DNA of 64,000 bases from Polyangium jinanense (GTDB lineage Bacteria; Myxococcota; Polyangia; Polyangiales; Polyangiaceae). The translations under genes and the position numbers were made by a program. Positions within the stretch are counted from its first letter, which is position 1, and each line of letters starts with the position of its first letter. Shown here one piece after another: positions 60,907 through 64,000 of the stretch. Location of the stretch: NCBI RefSeq assembly GCF_028435365.1, contig NZ_JAGTJJ010000023.1, forward strand, positions 62,001 to 126,000, written 5' to 3'. The notes beneath the pieces were generated by a model. It was not told where the DNA came from. It ran no database searches and saw only the letters and a program-made list of their open reading frames with translations.

Positions 60907-63900
60907 ATGTCTGGACTCGTATCTTCGTGTCCGAGAAAGGGAGCCGCGTCCGGTGTCGCGGCTCGTGATCGTATTCGGCGCGGCATCGGGGCCGCGTTCG
61001 TCGTCTGGCTCGTCGCGCTCCTCGCGTCGTGCTCCGCCCGCGATGCGGAGCCCTCGATGGGCGAGACCGCGCCTCCGGAGCCGGCGCCTGCGCGCGCGCC
61101 GGGGAAACGCACGCAGACGTCCGCTCCGTTTGATCTCGACGGGGTCATGCGGCAGGTCCATTTCGCCTTCCGGAAGGACGGCGAACGCTGGACGGGCGGG
61201 CACAGCACCTACGAGGTGCGCGCCTCGACCTCGGCCTTTTCGGTTCGGCCTGCGTCCGTAGCGGCGCAGGGCGCGGAGGCCACGTTCGAAACCGTCTCGA
61301 TGACCCGCGGCGCGGCCCGCAACCTTCGTGGCGTCGAAGGGCGCGTCGAGCAGGATGGCCACCTCGCCATCGCGCGGGGCGACGTCACCGAGCACCTGCG
61401 GAACGACGACGAGGGCGTCGAGCAGAGCTTCTCGTTCGAGGCGCAGCCGAAGGGCCGCGGCGATCTCGAAATCCGCGTCCGGGTCACGGGCCAGGCCTAC
61501 GCGGGCGAGACCGCGGCGGGGCACCATTTCGTCGATCCGGCGACGGGCCTCGGGCTTCGGTATGGCCTGGCGACGTGGATCGACGGGCGCGGGGAACGGA
61601 CGGCGGTCCCGGTGCGGTATGCCAAGGCCGGGGGCGAGCTCGTCTTGACCGTGCCCGCGGCCGTCGTGGAGGGCTCCGCTTACCCTGCGGTGCTCGACCC
61701 GACGATTGGCCCGGAGTTTGGCCTGGATGCCCCCATTTATTTCCCGGTGTCCGCAGCGCAGACGTACCCGCAGGTCGCCTTCGACGGGACGAACTTTCTC
61801 GTTACCTGGCTCGACGCGCGGCAGATCAACAAAGTCGGCCTGCAAACGGTCGTGGGCGTCCGCGTCACGCCCGCGGGCGTGATCCTCGACCCGGGGGGCT
61901 TCGAGATCGGAAACGCGGTACACTCCAACGGCCCAACCAAGGGGCCGGCCGTGGCCTTCACCGGCACCCATTACCTCGTGGTATGGGCGGGGGGCAGCGC
62001 CGAGGGCGGCGTCGTGGTAGGCGCGCGCGTCACGCCGGACGGCGCCGTGCTGGACCCGAAGAAATTGGGAAGCCAGACCGCCGGGGTAAGCGCGATCGAC
62101 GTGGCCGCCGCGGGCGCGAATTCCCTTGTCGTCTGGGCGGCCGACGGGAAGGTGCAAGCTGTGCGCGTCGACGCGACGGGCGCGGCCGTCGGCAGTCAAT
62201 TCCCCGTCCTCGCGAGCACGGCCAAGATCGAGTCCAACCCCGTGGTGGGGTCGAATGGAACCGACTTCCTCGTCGCGTGGGAAGACACGCGAAACAACGC
62301 CATCGCGGACATCTACGGCGCGCGCGTGACAGCGGCCGGGGCCGTGCTCGATCCCACTGGCTTTGCCATCTCGCTCGGGGCGCAGACCCAGCTCCTCCCC
62401 TCCGTCGCCTCCAATGGAACGGACTACTTCGTCGCCTGGGAAGACGGCAGGTGGGGAAACAAAGACATCTACGGCGCGCGGGTCTCGTCGTCCGGGGCCT
62501 TGCTCGATCCGATCGGCATGCAGGTTTCCAAGAACGCGGGAACGCAGACGTCCCCCGCTGTCGCGTTCGACGGCAGCGGGTACGTCGTCGTCTGGAACGA
62601 CAATCGCACGGGCGACTCCGACATCTGGCAGGGGCGGGTCTCGGTCGCCGGCGCTGCGCTCGATGGGACCGGGACCGCGGTCGCCGTCGCCACGAACCAG
62701 CAATCCCGGCCGAGCGTCGCGTGCGCGGGCGGCGCTTGTTTCGCTGCCTGGGAAGACCTGCGCGCCGGCGGCAATGCGGCCGCCTATGGTGCGCGCTTCA
62801 CGGGGAGCACGGTCGACGATGCGGGCGGCCTGATGCTCCTCTCGGCCGCCAACCAGCAGGACGCGCCCTCCCTCGCCTACGACGGCACGAACTACCTGGT
62901 CGTCTGGCAGGACCTGCGCAACAACACGAACCTCGACATCTATGGCGCGCGGGTCTCGCCGGCCGGCGACGTGCTCGATCCCTCGGGCATCCAGGTGTCG
63001 GCCGCGACCGGCGATCAATCCTCCCCGAAGGTCGTTTGGGGCGGCAGCCAGTACATGATCGTCTGGGAAGACAAGCGCTCGGGGACCTATTACGACCTCT
63101 ACGCCGCGCGCATGACCGCGGCCGGCGTCATCACCGATCCCAGCGGGATCCCCCTCGTCGCCGTCGCCAACCGGCACGAACAAGCCCCGCAGCTCGCGTT
63201 TGACGGCACGAATTACCTCGTCACCTGGCAGGACAATCGTTCGAGCGCCTCCTCCTTCAGCGTCTACGGCGCCCTGCTGACCCAGGCCGGCACGCTGCTC
63301 CAGCCGACCGGCTTCCAGATCGGATCGCTCGGCGTGGCCGGTTTCTCTCACGCCATGGCGTTCGGCGGGGGCCAATACTTCGTGGCATGGTATACTCCGG
63401 GTATCTTGGGCGGCGTGGGGGGCTTCCGAGGGGGGCGCGTCACGACCGCCGGGGCGCTCCTGGACAACACGGCGATCGTCATTCGTAACACCACGACCAA
63501 CGGCCCCGTTGCGACGGCGTACGACGGGCTGAACTTCACCGTCGCGTACACCAGCACTCGCGTCTTTCTGGCCCGCGTGACGGGCGCCGGGGTCCTCATC
63601 GACACCCTCGACGTCGAGCTGACCCCCTCCAATATCTACAGCAGCCATCCCGCCATCGCCTTCGACGGGACCGATTGCCTCATCGTCTGGCGTGACGGGA
63701 GGCACGGCGCCAATGGAGCCATCTATGGGAGCTGGGTGACCGAGGCCGGCGACGTCCTCACCCCCGGCGGCCAGCCCTTCGCGGGCAATGGCTCCATGTT
63801 CCACGGTCGCCCGGCGCTCGCGAGCGACGGCGCGGGCCACCTGCTCCTCGCTTATACGAAGGGCGATACCGCGCCTCCCTTCGGAAGCAACCGCATCCGC

Positions 63901-64000
63901 GCCCGTCTCCTCACGACCTCCCAGCCCCTCGGCGCCGCCTGCTCCGCATCGACCGATTGCGCGAGCGGCTTCTGCGCCGACGGCGTCTGCTGCAACACGA
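60907..64000 (+). CDS. Large lipoprotein with repeated propeller-like units, 3' end outside window
   Basis: This is 1031 residues visible, open to the right edge. The signal ends with a lipobox (AAFVVWLVALLASC) after an Arg-rich start. From about residue 280 there are ten or more units of about 50 residues with the consensus DGTNYLVVW-x-D-R, IYGARV, G-x-VLDP-x-G, like the blades of a beta-propeller repeat; examples are DGTNFLVTWLDAR, NGTDFLVAWEDTR and DGTDCLIVWRDGR. After the repeats a Cys-rich tail (CSASTDCASGFCADGVCC) begins, as often seen in surface proteins of myxobacteria. ATG 60907 has GAGGGG upstream. It is probably surface-exposed and ligand-binding; no catalytic motif is seen in the visible part. 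Confidence 0.82.
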   Translation, partial: MSGLVSSCPRKGAASGVAARDRIRRGIGAAFVVWLVALLASCSARDAEPSMGETAPPEPAPARAPGKRTQTSAPFDLDGVMRQVHFAFRKDGERWTGGHSTYEVRASTSAFSVRPASVAAQGAEATFETVSMTRGAARNLRGVEGRVEQDGHLAIARGDVTEHLRNDDEGVEQSFSFEAQPKGRGDLEIRVRVTGQAYAGETAAGHHFVDPATGLGLRYGLATWIDGRGERTAVPVRYAKAGGELVLTVPAAVVEGSAYPAVLDPTIGPEFGLDAPIYFPVSAAQTYPQVAFDGTNFLVTWLDARQINKVGLQTVVGVRVTPAGVILDPGGFEIGNAVHSNGPTKGPAVAFTGTHYLVVWAGGSAEGGVVVGARVTPDGAVLDPKKLGSQTAGVSAIDVAAAGANSLVVWAADGKVQAVRVDATGAAVGSQFPVLASTAKIESNPVVGSNGTDFLVAWEDTRNNAIADIYGARVTAAGAVLDPTGFAISLGAQTQLLPSVASNGTDYFVAWEDGRWGNKDIYGARVSSSGALLDPIGMQVSKNAGTQTSPAVAFDGSGYVVVWNDNRTGDSDIWQGRVSVAGAALDGTGTAVAVATNQQSRPSVACAGGACFAAWEDLRAGGNAAAYGARFTGSTVDDAGGLMLLSAANQQDAPSLAYDGTNYLVVWQDLRNNTNLDIYGARVSPAGDVLDPSGIQVSAATGDQSSPKVVWGGSQYMIVWEDKRSGTYYDLYAARMTAAGVITDPSGIPLVAVANRHEQAPQLAFDGTNYLVTWQDNRSSASSFSVYGALLTQAGTLLQPTGFQIGSLGVAGFSHAMAFGGGQYFVAWYTPGILGGVGGFRGGRVTTAGALLDNTAIVIRNTTTNGPVATAYDGLNFTVAYTSTRVFLARVTGAGVLIDTLDVELTPSNIYSSHPAIAFDGTDCLIVWRDGRHGANGAIYGSWVTEAGDVLTPGGQPFAGNGSMFHGRPALASDGAGHLLLAYTKGDTAPPFGSNRIRARLLTTSQPLGAACSASTDCASGFCADGVCCNT

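Noticed and set aside
60862..63840. A 992-codon minus-strand frame opposite the repeat lipoprotein
   Set aside because: The plus strand has a lipobox, ribosome-binding site and regular repeats; the minus frame has none.
1..64000. CRISPR arrays, tRNA or rRNA genes, prophage or transposase genes
   Set aside because: None seen on either strand; the repeats found are duplications or coding low-complexity tracts.

Overview
This is a high-GC window with a very strong third-position GC bias. It almost certainly comes from a myxobacterium of the Polyangium/Sorangium type. Four things point there: a secreted metalloprotease ending in a MYXO-CTERM sorting tail (34927-39264), many lipoproteins whose lipobox is followed by Gly/Ala/Ser/Pro-rich linkers, a Ser/Thr kinase fused to ATPase and TPR modules, and several very large TPR proteins. 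I see no rRNA, tRNA, CRISPR array, prophage or intact insertion sequence.

Layout. 1-5 kb: the end of a Cys-rich secreted protein, a proline-linker envelope protein, a sigma factor with a hydrophobic C-terminal segment, a TetR regulator and two small lipoproteins. 5-6.4 kb: three tandem SpoIIAA/STAS-like paralogues. 6.5-12.1 kb: a minus-strand cluster of a MutS-like ATPase, a 938-residue protein resembling eukaryotic major vault protein, and an envelope protein 10 bases behind it; this is the most striking locus. 12.2-14.4 kb: an O-methyltransferase between two copies of a divergent promoter region, beside a LytM-like lipoprotein. 14.4-20 kb: a D-threonine-aldolase-like enzyme with a small partner, then the kinase/ATPase/TPR protein. 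20-27 kb: lipoproteins, a TrmN6-like methyltransferase, two tandem DUF4336 proteins and a membrane protein. 27-34.7 kb: a serine hydrolase fused to a NamZ-type muramidase, a PhoD-like phosphatase, an OmpA-family lipoprotein, a zinc-ribbon/PDZ membrane protein, a STAS-like protein and a frameshifted J-less DnaJ-like protein. 34.9-41 kb: the M36 protease and a zincin-like lipoprotein.

41-45.4 kb is a rearranged segment. The 3' ends of a HAD phosphatase gene, a formylglycine-generating-enzyme-like gene and a giant TPR gene have been tandemly duplicated (about 99% identity). A small lipoprotein gene with its own AT-richer promoter region now sits in the gap. 45.2-56.2 kb is a minus-strand run: a parvulin-like protein, a PHA-granule-type small protein, two coupled giant TPR proteins and the FGE-like lipoprotein. 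56.4-64 kb holds a zinc-ribbon/TPR protein with about 16 copies of a DLPxPA-type motif, and a large repeat lipoprotein that runs off the right edge.

Functionally the window is dominated by cell-envelope and secreted proteins (peptidoglycan turnover, phosphatases, proteases, OmpA-type anchoring), with protein-protein scaffolds (TPR, STAS, vault-like) and a few regulators. Products are assigned from motifs read by eye, and start sites from ribosome-binding sites where visible.
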